From G963556115 sp963677015 (GTDB taxonomy: Bacteria > Planctomycetota > SZUA-567), in NCBI GenBank assembly GCA_963677015.1, contig OY781533.1, positions 1,922,001 to 1,986,000 on the forward strand: a stretch of 64,000 nt of DNA, given 5' to 3'. The notes under the pieces were generated by a model. It was not told the origin of the DNA. It did not search any database and saw only the letters and a list, made by a program, of their open reading frames with translations. Each line of letters opens with the position of its first letter. The first letter of the stretch is position 1. The translations under genes were made by a program, and so were the position numbers. Shown here piece after piece: positions 35,246 through 43,174 of this stretch.

Positions 35246-37249
35246 TCAATTATCCTCAATATTAATTATACTGCCTTCAAAATTATCCAAAATTACCTTA
35301 ACCCCGCGCTCTCTGCCGGCATCAAGCATCCGCTGCGCCGGTGAAGTATAGCTGTCTTCGATTATATTCGAAGAATCCTCACCAGCATTCAGTGCTTCAC
35401 GCAGTACCAGGTGAATCTTAACCTCCTGCCCTAAAATCTCCGAAGCACTCTCAGTAAGCCGCTGTTTGCGATGCTTATCTTCAAGCTGCTCGTAAATAAA
35501 GGTTCCACCGCCAGGTACAGAGAGATATAACTCACCCGGAAGATATTTATCAATATAAACATCACCAAGAAACGGGGCATCAGCTCTACTCTTCTCCGCC
35601 AGAGCTGCAAGTATTCTTTTCCATACATCTGCAAGGTTTATGTCAGTTACAGCACACTCTTCCTTTGCTTGATCGTCGATACTGACTTTAGCTGGAATAT
35701 CAGCAGCAACTTTTCTAGCCAGAGCAGACGAGACTTCAAGCTCATCCGTAATGTCATCATCATCATCAGAATCAGCATCAGCATCAGGCTCAACAACACT
35801 GACTGCATTCTCTGCCGATAGCGGACCAGTGCTTATTACATCATCATGCCACGGAAGATCGGTTTTCTCTTCAGCAGGCACAAAATGAACCTCTTCATTC
35901 TTGGGAACATAGCCCGAAACCGGTTCATCATCTTCAGGCGCTGCTGGCTGAGATGGTTCAGATTTTATCTGTGCTTCTGATTCAATATCTTCGGAAAAAT
36001 TTTCTGCACTGCCTGAGCTGTGCGGCACAATATCCGCAACCGGCTCCGCTACGACTATTTTCCGCTCAGGTGGTAAGACTGAAGGCTTCCCGACCTCAGG
36101 CAGAGGAGCACCGCTAGCGTAGGCACTCAATTTATCAACCAGATCTTTGACCGGAACAAGCGCCTCCAGACCAGCCAGACGGGCAATCGCCATCTCCAAA
36201 GGCACCAGAGGATTTGTAAGCGCCCTGCTCCGGACTCTGGTTCGAGCCTGAGTAAGCACATCAAGAATCAAAAGGACCTGTTCAAGAGTCACAGAGACAG
36301 CCAGCTCCAGCAGAACCGTTTTAGCCGGACCATATACTGTTATTCCGTCTTCACTGCCGGTAGCAACCACATACATCAGATCCCGCCCGAAAGCAATAAG
36401 CTGATCGAGAAAATCACCAACGTTTGTCCCCCGGGAACTTACAGCGTCAACAACACCCAGCGCCGTTTTAAGATCATGCGACGCAATAGCTTCAAAAATA
36501 CCGGCAACAGATTCGGCGCCTGCAACTCCCCGGACGCGCTCAACATCTTCACGGGTAACACTGCCGGCAGAAAAACTCACCAGCTGATCAAGAAGAACCA
36601 GTCCATCACGCATAGATCCGCCGCTGAAAGCTGCAATAGCAGCAAGGGCGTCATCGGTTATTTCCGCTTTCTCACTTGCAACCAGACGTTTGAGATATTC
36701 TGTCATCTTAACCGGCGGAACCAGCCGAAAATCAAAGCGCTGACAGCGCGAGAGTATTGTACCGAGAATTTTATGCGGATCGGTTGTTGCAAGAATAAAC
36801 TTCACATGAGCCGGCGGCTCTTCAAGGGTTTTCAGCAGCGCATTAAATGCAGCCACCGACAGCATATGCACCTCATCAATTATATATATTTTATAACGCG
36901 CCCGTGACGGCACATACCCAACCTGTTCACGGAGTGCACGCACCTGTTCAACACCATTGTTTGAAGCACCGTCTATTTCCTGAACATCAATATCCTGACC
37001 ACGGAGTACATCCTGACATATAGCACACTTACCGCAGGGAGATGCCGTCGGACCTTGCTCACAGACAAGTGCACACGCAAATATCCGGGCCATGGACGTC
37101 TTACCGCAGCCATGAGGGCCACAAAATAGATACGCATGCGCAACTCTCTGAGACTCAATGGAATTTTTCAGCGTTTGAGCAACATGCTCCTGCCCGATAA
37201 CATCATCAAAGGTATGAGGGCGATATCTTCTCGCCATTGCTTCATACAT
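35246..37249 (-). CDS. dnaX: DNA polymerase III subunit tau/gamma
   Basis: DnaX is the clamp-loader ATPase and, as tau, links the loader to the polymerase and helicase. The 667-residue protein starts MYEAMARRYRPHTFDDVIGQ and has the P-loop GPHGCGKTSMA. It has the zinc cysteines (C-x8-CGKCAIC), IDEVHMLS and the sensor segment LATTDPHKILGTILSRCQRFDF. A long acidic linker (about residues 380-530) and a C-terminal tau domain follow. The frame extends to a GTG at 37258, but AAAGGTGG sits 5-6 bases before the ATG at 37249. I found no slippery A-run for a programmed frameshift. It lies just downstream of the SRP RNA gene. Confidence 0.96.
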   Translation of the reverse strand: MYEAMARRYRPHTFDDVIGQEHVAQTLKNSIESQRVAHAYLFCGPHGCGKTSMARIFACALVCEQGPTASPCGKCAICQDVLRGQDIDVQEIDGASNNGVEQVRALREQVGYVPSRARYKIYIIDEVHMLSVAAFNALLKTLEEPPAHVKFILATTDPHKILGTILSRCQRFDFRLVPPVKMTEYLKRLVASEKAEITDDALAAIAAFSGGSMRDGLVLLDQLVSFSAGSVTREDVERVRGVAGAESVAGIFEAIASHDLKTALGVVDAVSSRGTNVGDFLDQLIAFGRDLMYVVATGSEDGITVYGPAKTVLLELAVSVTLEQVLLILDVLTQARTRVRSRALTNPLVPLEMAIARLAGLEALVPVKDLVDKLSAYASGAPLPEVGKPSVLPPERKIVVAEPVADIVPHSSGSAENFSEDIESEAQIKSEPSQPAAPEDDEPVSGYVPKNEEVHFVPAEEKTDLPWHDDVISTGPLSAENAVSVVEPDADADSDDDDDITDELEVSSALARKVAADIPAKVSIDDQAKEECAVTDINLADVWKRILAALAEKSRADAPFLGDVYIDKYLPGELYLSVPGGGTFIYEQLEDKHRKQRLTESASEILGQEVKIHLVLREALNAGEDSSNIIEDSYTSPAQRMLDAGRERGVKVILDNFEGSIINIEDN

Positions 37250-37389
37250 GCAGACCACCTTTCAGCTACATAAAAAATAAAATAAGCTTGCCACAAATCA
37301 GAATTTATTTTTATATCCAACTATATTCAACATTGATTATTATATGAATAATAAAATAGAAATCACGGACTATTTTGATTTTAGGCCAT

Positions 37390-37421
37390 AAAAAAACGGA
37401 ACTCTATTAAGAGTTCCGTTT
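37390..37421 (-). terminator. Intrinsic terminator of the SRP RNA gene
   Basis: A perfect stem of about 11 bp (ACGGAACTCT with AGAGTTCCGT) is followed, reading leftward, by a run of seven T. It lies immediately beyond the SRP RNA 3' end, so that RNA is made as a separate transcript from dnaX. Confidence 0.9.
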
Positions 37422-37433
37422 AAACCATTAAAA

Positions 37434-37553
37434 TGACAGATAGAGGGAACCGGCGGTTCCAACACAAGTATCGGTCAGCTTAGGGCTGCTCCCGTCAAGG
37501 CCTGACCCGGTTAGGCGCCGTCACATTGCTGGGCCGATTCCCACTACCTGTCA
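37434..37553 (-). ncRNA. ffs: Signal recognition particle RNA (4.5S type)
   Basis: Read leftward, this 120-base RNA folds end to end. The terminal 15-base arms (37434-37448 with 37539-37553) pair with only G-U wobbles. The centre has the SRP domain IV core: GGTCAGGCC, an asymmetric loop, GGGAGCAGCC, the binding site for Ffh. No Alu domain is seen, so it is the short bacterial type. It is followed by a strong terminator and then dnaX, a neighbour order seen in many bacteria. The ends are set by the pairing and may be off by a few bases. Confidence 0.9.
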
Positions 37554-37611
37554 CTTGATTTAGGTTAATAGATCTTATTTAAATGTTGCATACAGTCAAG
37601 ACAATATACAA

Positions 37612-38679
37612 TTATTTTTTATCTTTTTTAATCGCCTCTGAAAAGAAATTGCCCAATCCGGCCACCATTTCAGCAGTAACATCTCTTGCACCGTCAATTC
37701 CAACCTTCAACATATCACCCAGGTGAATTCGTAAAAACTCCGCCGTGGCCTTGGTATCCGGCAGTCCCCAGGCAATTCTGGCGTGAACATCCTCGGCTTC
37801 CCAGGCCTCACCCCTGACCCCCAGACCATCGTAATAAACCGAATCATCTTCTACGGTGTCATCATCAGTCGCAACAACATAATCACCGTCAGACCATCTC
37901 TGATACTCATCACTGCCGGCAAATTCCTTCATCCGCCCCATTCGGTATATATAATGTTCATTACCGTTATAAAGATCTGACCAGGCCCTAAACACCGGAC
38001 ATGCCGGTGTCTGTTCAGTATTTTTTAAATACTCATTATAATCAGCAAGAAGTGACTCAACGCTATAATTACCCAGCCCTTCCGTAGCCAGCTTCGCATA
38101 AACAGCCAACACCAGTTCGGGATCTTTATTCAAAACCAGCATCCCCCGGTCCGCAGAAATTTCCGCTTCAATCGCCCACTCTTCAAGAAGTGTACGCGGC
38201 AACGCAACGACACTCTTAAAAATACCGAAGTTATCAGAAGCCGCAGCGAGCAGTTCGCGCATCATATAAGTTTTCATATGCCCTGAATGGATATGAACCA
38301 GTGCCTGCGCCAGGACCACCAACACCTCTGAAGTATTCAACTGCTTCAATAGAGAGCTGGTTATAATAAGCAGCGGCTTGGTTTCACCCAGACAATACGC
38401 AGCTGCTTTATCACTACGCTGCAGATACATATCAGGCACATTAATCCCGAGTTTTACGCATAAATCCACAGCTCCGCGGTATATTTCATTAAAGCTGTCT
38501 GCAGTTATACGCATACAATTCGCACTTGCCGTCTGCCGTGCAAATTTTTCATAACGCCGCCGCGACAACTCTTTACTTGCCCAGTCGATCCCTTTCATTT
38601 TCATTAATTTTGAAGTGATAAACCGATCTTTCGGAGTACAAAACAGACCTTCGGGTATAGCAGCACCTGAATTTTCCAC
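37612..38679 (-). CDS. M48-like metallopeptidase homologue with lost HExxH site
   Basis: The 355-residue protein has the layout of an M48 peptidase domain: VPDMYLQRSDKAAAYCLGETKPLLIITSSLL (beta region), then a helix LVVLAQALVHIHSGHM, then EAEISADRGMLV. In active M48 enzymes the helix reads HExxH and the later motif ExxxADRxG. Here the HExxH site reads Q-A-L-V-H, so the first zinc His and the catalytic Glu are both gone, while the later ADRG is kept. It is therefore probably a non-catalytic pseudo-protease. AGGAGG lies 6 bases before a GTG at 38679, which I take as the start, instead of the ATG at 38712. No signal peptide is present. Confidence 0.7.
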   Translation of the reverse strand: MENSGAAIPEGLFCTPKDRFITSKLMKMKGIDWASKELSRRRYEKFARQTASANCMRITADSFNEIYRGAVDLCVKLGINVPDMYLQRSDKAAAYCLGETKPLLIITSSLLKQLNTSEVLVVLAQALVHIHSGHMKTYMMRELLAAASDNFGIFKSVVALPRTLLEEWAIEAEISADRGMLVLNKDPELVLAVYAKLATEGLGNYSVESLLADYNEYLKNTEQTPACPVFRAWSDLYNGNEHYIYRMGRMKEFAGSDEYQRWSDGDYVVATDDDTVEDDSVYYDGLGVRGEAWEAEDVHARIAWGLPDTKATAEFLRIHLGDMLKVGIDGARDVTAEMVAGLGNFFSEAIKKDKK

Positions 38680-38770
38680 AGCAATCCTCCTGTTTTCATT
38701 ATGTAAAATCATTAATATGTTAATTACACTTTATTTAATATTATATAATGTTATAAGCTTTAATTATAAC

Positions 38771-39349
38771 CTACGCGGCAACACTTGCAACCTCGTCCTG
38801 ACGGGACTCAATATTATTTTTTTGCATCTGCCGGTATTCTTTATAGGACTCAAGGAGCTCAATCCGCATTTTATGAATTGATTCCGGATCGACAACGTCA
38901 TCCGGACTGCTTACGCGCTGAGTCAAGCGTCTGTATACAGTCTCAAGTTCAGCATCAGTCGGAGGATTAAACCCTCCAAGCCAGCGTTTGGATATTTCAT
39001 CAGTCCCTTGTTGCAACAGACGCATCCCGACAATTGCAGCAAATATACGGTCTTCCCGCAGACAGTCTTCTTCACTAACTGTAAGCAGACTGCCAGCTGA
39101 CAGTTTTTTCGCTACCTTTTCGGCAGTTTCAAGTTTTTTAGCGCGAATACGTTTAGGGACAAAACGGGAAAAATACACTGTCTCATAACTGCTAATAGCG
39201 GTATTTACTATGTTTGACCGTGACAATACTACTGTATCAGCGGACACACTGGAATATCCCTGCTTGTTTTCTCTGACAGTATTTCCGGTTGAGGCGGCTT
39301 TCCCGAATGTTTTACTTATAGCAGAATTAACAGTATTGACTATTCCCAT
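38771..39349 (-). CDS. Hypothetical protein
   Basis: I do not recognise this 192-residue protein. The first ~55 residues are Ser/Thr/Asn-rich and probably flexible. A basic stretch (VPKRIRAKKLETAEKVAKKL, about 65-85) follows, then helical segments (EEDCLREDRIFAAIVGMRLLQQG and the C-terminal KMRIELLESYKEYRQMQKNN). There is no signal peptide or membrane segment. A strong ribosome-binding site (AAGGAG, 9 bases) supports it as a real gene. It lies 91 bases upstream of the pseudo-M48 gene on the same strand and is divergent from the ilvB region. Confidence 0.7.
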   Translation of the reverse strand: MGIVNTVNSAISKTFGKAASTGNTVRENKQGYSSVSADTVVLSRSNIVNTAISSYETVYFSRFVPKRIRAKKLETAEKVAKKLSAGSLLTVSEEDCLREDRIFAAIVGMRLLQQGTDEISKRWLGGFNPPTDAELETVYRRLTQRVSSPDDVVDPESIHKMRIELLESYKEYRQMQKNNIESRQDEVASVAA

Positions 39350-39444
39350 TTACTCCAACTCCTTTAATTTCATAGTATTCTTACCGTTAAATCGACCATA
39401 ATTTGATTTTATTTTAATACTCTTTAATTTTTTCCCTAAAGTAT

Positions 39445-39473
39445 TTGACTCAGCGATCGCAAAATTATATAAT
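39445..39473 (+). promoter_or_regulatory. Sigma-70-type promoter of the first ilv attenuator
   Basis: TTGACT (39445-39450) and TATAAT (39468-39473) are separated by exactly 17 bases. This near-consensus promoter would start transcription near 39480, about 27 bases before the leader-peptide ATG. Confidence 0.8.
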
Positions 39474-39506
39474 TCTTACACTAAATTTATTTAAGGACAA
39501 ATATTA

Positions 39507-39566
39507 ATGACTAACCTATTTAACCTCGTGCTCGTCGTTGTCGTGATTATAACTGCCACAAGTTGA
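39507..39566 (+). CDS. ilv leader peptide 1 (Leu/Val/Ile-rich)
   Basis: A 19-residue ORF, MTNLFNLVLVVVVIITATS, in which ten of the residues 4-15 are Leu (3), Val (5) or Ile (2). AAGGA lies about 9 bases upstream. It is followed at once by an attenuator and then an acetolactate synthase gene. When charged branched-chain tRNAs are scarce the ribosome would stall in the hydrophobic run; when they are plentiful it reaches the stop codon and covers the start of the antiterminator arm. This is the classical attenuation layout. Confidence 0.9.
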   Translation: MTNLFNLVLVVVVIITATS

Positions 39567-39567
39567 G

Positions 39568-39622
39568 CAGCCGGGTTAATATTAAGTTTAAAAACAACCC
39601 GGGCTGAAAAGTCCGGGTTTTT
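39568..39622 (+). terminator. Attenuator 1 (antiterminator/terminator switch)
   Basis: Three arms overlap. Arm 2 (39568-39577) starts one base after the leader stop codon and can pair with arm 3 (39597-39606, one bulge), forming an antiterminator. Arm 3 can instead pair with arm 4 (39611-39619), giving a 9-bp terminator stem with a TGAAAA loop and a T5 tail. A ribosome stalled in the leader frees arm 2 and lets transcription continue into ilvB. Confidence 0.88.
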
Positions 39623-39648
39623 AATTTACCAAGAGGAGAGAATCAATT

Positions 39649-41316
39649 ATGAAAGGAACAAAGCTATTTGTCGAAGCACTCCGTAACGAAGGGGTTGACA
39701 CTGTATTCGGGTATCCTGGCGGCGCACTTATCCCCCTCTTCGATGAACTAGTAGATGCTAAAGACATCAACTTTATCCTTCCAAGACATGAGCAGGCAGG
39801 AGCACATGGAGCTGACGGTTACGCACGTGTTACCGGCAAACCCGGAGTCGTAATTGCAACCAGTGGTCCAGGAGCCACAAACCTTGTTACTGGAATTGCC
39901 AATGCTCATATGGATTCAATACCCATGGTTGCCTTTACCGGACAGGTAAAGACCAATCTTATTGGTAACGATGCTTTTCAGGAAGTTGATATCACCGGTA
40001 TTACCCGTTCTATCTGCAAACATAACTACCTTATAAAAAATGCCGAAGAAATGCCGCACATTATACGCGAAGCGTTTCATCTGGCAACTACCGGTCGCCC
40101 GGGGCCGGTTGTAGTTGACCTGCCGGTAAATATCACTACAGCCGATATTAAAACCCCGGTTCAGGATAGTGTCGACCTGCCTGGATATAATCCCAAGCTT
40201 AAAGGCAACCCGCACCAGATTGAAAAAGCGGCCAAGCTGATTAACGAAGCAAAAGCGCCTCTTTTGTACATTGGCGGCGGTATAGTAGCAAGCAAGGCTG
40301 AAGATAAAGTTCTGAAGCTCGCCGAGAAAGGCAATATCCCTGTAACCTCTACCCTTATGGGGCTTGGCGCCTTCCCGGACACCCATCCTTTATCATTAAA
40401 AATGCTGGGAATGCATGGCACTGCTTATGCCAATTATGCTACAAGCAACTGTGACGTTCTTATCGCCGTAGGTTCACGCTTTGATGACCGGGTAACCGGT
40501 AAACTTGATGAATTCGCCACCAAAGCGAAGATCATTCATATTGATATTGACCCAACATCAGTAAGTAAGAACGTACCGGTTGATGTACCGATAGTCGGTG
40601 ATGCGAATATCGTCCTCAGCGACCTTATCGATCATGTAACGGAATCACCACGTAGTCAATGGCTGGCTCAGATTGCTGAATGGAAGCAGAAGCACCCGCT
40701 GAAATACAGTGAGGATGGACTTATGCCGCAATATATAATCGAAAAGCTTTATGATATGACTCAGGACAGAAAAACCATTATCGCTACCGAGGTCGGTCAG
40801 CATCAGATGTGGACAGCCCTGTTCTACAAGTTCACCAAGAGCCGTACACTTGTAACCAGTGGCGGTCTTGGCACTATGGGCTTCGGACTGCCGGCAGCCA
40901 TGGGCGCTCAGGTAGGAAAACCGGATCACCTGGTTGTAAATATTGCCGGAGACGGCTCTATTCAGATGAATATTCAGGAACTCATAACGCTTAAGAACTA
41001 TCACCTGCCGGTTAAAATTCTTATCCTGAATAACGGTTATCTCGGTATGGTCCGGCAGTGGCAGCAGTTATTTTTCAATGAAAAATATGCCTTTACCGAC
41101 CTCAACAATAATCCTGATTTTGTCAAGATCGCAGGCGCTTACGGAATCAAAGGTATCCGTCTGGAAAAGAAAGAAGATACCGAGAAAGTTCTTAAAGAGA
41201 TGATCGATTTCGCTGGGCCGGTACTTGTTGATGCCAGAGTAAAGCGTGATGAAAATGTATTCCCGATGGTTCCGGCCGGGGAAGCAATCGACCGCATGAT
41301 AGGTGGTATGGCATAA
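39649..41316 (+). CDS. ilvB: Acetolactate synthase catalytic subunit, copy 1
   Basis: This ThDP enzyme joins two pyruvates (or pyruvate and 2-oxobutyrate) in the first common step of Val, Leu and Ile synthesis. The 555-residue protein has the catalytic-Glu region PRHEQAGAHGADGYAR near residue 47, ATSGPGATNLVTGIANAH, the FAD-domain stretch SNCDVLIAVGSRFDDRVTGKL and the ThDP/Mg motif GDGSIQMNIQEL...NNGYLGMVRQW. That is the biosynthetic AHAS type, not the catabolic ALS. No regulatory subunit (ilvN/ilvH) or ilvC lies next to it. A near-identical paralogue follows. A GGAGAG ribosome-binding site lies 9 bases before the ATG. Expression is controlled by the attenuator just upstream. Confidence 0.95.
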   Translation: MKGTKLFVEALRNEGVDTVFGYPGGALIPLFDELVDAKDINFILPRHEQAGAHGADGYARVTGKPGVVIATSGPGATNLVTGIANAHMDSIPMVAFTGQVKTNLIGNDAFQEVDITGITRSICKHNYLIKNAEEMPHIIREAFHLATTGRPGPVVVDLPVNITTADIKTPVQDSVDLPGYNPKLKGNPHQIEKAAKLINEAKAPLLYIGGGIVASKAEDKVLKLAEKGNIPVTSTLMGLGAFPDTHPLSLKMLGMHGTAYANYATSNCDVLIAVGSRFDDRVTGKLDEFATKAKIIHIDIDPTSVSKNVPVDVPIVGDANIVLSDLIDHVTESPRSQWLAQIAEWKQKHPLKYSEDGLMPQYIIEKLYDMTQDRKTIIATEVGQHQMWTALFYKFTKSRTLVTSGGLGTMGFGLPAAMGAQVGKPDHLVVNIAGDGSIQMNIQELITLKNYHLPVKILILNNGYLGMVRQWQQLFFNEKYAFTDLNNNPDFVKIAGAYGIKGIRLEKKEDTEKVLKEMIDFAGPVLVDARVKRDENVFPMVPAGEAIDRMIGGMA

Positions 41317-41363
41317 TTTATCCAACATGAAGTTTTAACTAGAAAAAAAGCCGATATAATATT

Positions 41364-41426
41364 ATGGTAAACAAAGAAGTCGTGTCAGTGACAGTGTTTG
41401 TAGTAGTATTTCCTGCCAGAAGATGA
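41364..41426 (+). CDS. ilv leader peptide 2 (Val-rich)
   Basis: A short ORF, MVNKEVVSVTVFVVVFPARR (20 residues), with eight Val and no Leu or Ile. It ends in TGAGCAGCCGG, the same 11 bases that end leader 1 and begin its attenuator. The start is uncertain: the ATG has no Shine-Dalgarno and lies only 4 bases after a TATAAT (41355-41360). A GTG at 41388, with AAGAAG 8 bases upstream, would give a 12-residue peptide that still holds the Val run before the stop. Either version leaves the stall codons in place. Confidence 0.75.
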   Translation: MVNKEVVSVTVFVVVFPARR

Positions 41427-41427
41427 G

Positions 41428-41480
41428 CAGCCGGCTTATATTTGTCATTCAGCCCGGACTGCATAGTCCGGGCTTTTTTT
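41428..41480 (+). terminator. Attenuator 2 (antiterminator/terminator switch)
   Basis: Arm 2 (41428-41436) begins one base after the leader stop and can pair, with two bulges, to arm 3 (41451-41461). Arm 3 can instead form a perfect 10-bp terminator with arm 4 (41465-41474), with a GCAT loop and a T7 tail. It lies 26 bases before the second acetolactate synthase gene, so that gene has its own attenuation control. Confidence 0.88.
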
Positions 41481-41506
41481 ATACTGTAATCCAACGGAGA
41501 TCCAAC

Positions 41507-43174
41507 ATGCAAGGAACAACATTGTTAATAAAAGCACTCTTGAATGAAGGCGTAGACACCATCTTCGGCTATCCCGGAGCTGCGCTCATTCCACTATTTC
41601 ATGAAATGGCGGATGTAAAAGAATTCAACTTCATTCTGCCACGCCACGAACAGGCAGGTGTTCATGCTGCCGACGGATATGCGCGTGTCACCGGCAAGCC
41701 TGCTGTTGTTATTGCCACCAGCGGCCCGGGCGCTACCAATCTGGTTACCGGTATCGCAAACGCTCATATGGACTCAATCCCACTCATAGCCATTACCGGA
41801 CAGGTAAAAACCTTTCTAATCGGTAACGATGCATTTCAGGAGGTAGACCTTACCGGCATTACCCGTTCTATCTGTAAGCATAACTACCTGATCAAAAATC
41901 CGGAGGAACTTCCGTACGTCATCAAAGAGGCTTTTCATATTGCCACCACCGGCAGACCCGGACCGGTTGTTATTGACCTGCCGGTAGATATTACTACCGC
42001 CGATATACAGTCACCAATACAGACCGAGATTTCAATGCCGAGCTACCGTCCGACAACTGTCGGTAATCCCAGACAGATTACCAAAGCGGCGGAACTGATC
42101 AACCAGGCGCAAGCCCCTCTGCTCTATATCGGCGGCGGGATAATAGCCAGCGGCGCCGAAGCTGAGCTTCTGGCCCTCGCGGAAAAAGCCAATATTCCAG
42201 TAACCTCAACCTTGATGGCTCTAGGGGCATTCCCCGATACTCACCCGCTATCACTTAAAATGCTCGGAATGCACGGCACCGCCTACGCCAACCATGCGAC
42301 CAGCAACTGCGATGTTCTCATTGCGGTTGGAGCCAGATTTGATGACCGGGTAACCGGAAAACTGGAAGAATTCGCCACTAAAGCAAAGATAATACATATA
42401 GATATTGATCCAACCTCAGTCAGTAAAAATGTACCGGTTGACATCCCGATCGTTGGAGATGCAAAAAATATACTGACGTCACTACTGAAACAGGTTAATG
42501 AGACGGAACACACAGACTGGCTTGAGCAGATAAATATCTGGAAACGTCAATATCCACTCCGCTATAACGAGAAAGGTCTGAAACCTCAGTATATAATTGA
42601 ACGACTCTGGGAGAAGACCAAAGACCGTAAGACAATTATTGCTACCGAGGTTGGTCAGCACCAGATGTGGACTGCTCTGTTCTATAAATTCACCAAAAGC
42701 CGCACCTTTGTTTCCAGTGGCGGACTGGGAACAATGGGCTTCGGACTTCCTGCCGCCATGGGAGCACAGCTCGGCAGACCCGATCATCTGGTCGTAGATA
42801 TTGCCGGTGACGGCTCAATCCAAATGAATATACAGGAACTCATCACCTTAAAAACCAACAAGTTACCGGTAAAAATTCTCATTCTAAACAACAGCTATCT
42901 GGGTATGGTTCGCCAGTGGCAGGAGCTCTTCTTTGATGAAAAGTATGCATTCACGGACCTGAACGATAACCCTGACTTTGTCGAGCTGGCCAAAGCCTAC
43001 GGAATTAAAGGACTGCTGCTGGACAAGAAGGAAGACACCGATAAAGTACTTCAGGAAATGATAGACTACCCGGGGCCGGTAATTGTAAATGCCATTGTTG
43101 AGCGTATTGAGAATGTCTATCCGATGGTTCCTGCCGGCGAGGCTATAGACAGAATGATAGGAGGAATGGCGTAA
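41507..43174 (+). CDS. ilvB: Acetolactate synthase catalytic subunit, copy 2
   Basis: A 555-residue paralogue of the preceding gene, with the same length and motifs (PRHEQAGVHAADGYAR, SNCDVLIAVGARFDDRVTGKL, GDGSIQMNIQEL, NNSYLGMVRQW) and most residues the same by eye. It performs the same ThDP-dependent pyruvate condensation. The open frame runs up to 41423, but that stretch encodes the attenuator hairpin. The ATG at 41507, with CGGAGA 6 bases upstream, is the true start and aligns with copy 1. The pair is a tandem duplication in which each copy kept a leader and attenuator, but with different leader amino acids. Confidence 0.95.
   Translation: MQGTTLLIKALLNEGVDTIFGYPGAALIPLFHEMADVKEFNFILPRHEQAGVHAADGYARVTGKPAVVIATSGPGATNLVTGIANAHMDSIPLIAITGQVKTFLIGNDAFQEVDLTGITRSICKHNYLIKNPEELPYVIKEAFHIATTGRPGPVVIDLPVDITTADIQSPIQTEISMPSYRPTTVGNPRQITKAAELINQAQAPLLYIGGGIIASGAEAELLALAEKANIPVTSTLMALGAFPDTHPLSLKMLGMHGTAYANHATSNCDVLIAVGARFDDRVTGKLEEFATKAKIIHIDIDPTSVSKNVPVDIPIVGDAKNILTSLLKQVNETEHTDWLEQINIWKRQYPLRYNEKGLKPQYIIERLWEKTKDRKTIIATEVGQHQMWTALFYKFTKSRTFVSSGGLGTMGFGLPAAMGAQLGRPDHLVVDIAGDGSIQMNIQELITLKTNKLPVKILILNNSYLGMVRQWQELFFDEKYAFTDLNDNPDFVELAKAYGIKGLLLDKKEDTDKVLQEMIDYPGPVIVNAIVERIENVYPMVPAGEAIDRMIGGMA

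Noticed and set aside
35246..37249. Programmed frameshift in dnaX giving a short gamma form.
   Set aside because: No A-AAA-AAG type slippery run was found in the coding strand.
41423..41506. N-terminal extension of the second ilvB open frame (28 extra codons).
   Set aside because: This stretch is the attenuator hairpin and T-tail. The ATG at 41507 has a good ribosome-binding site and matches the start of copy 1.
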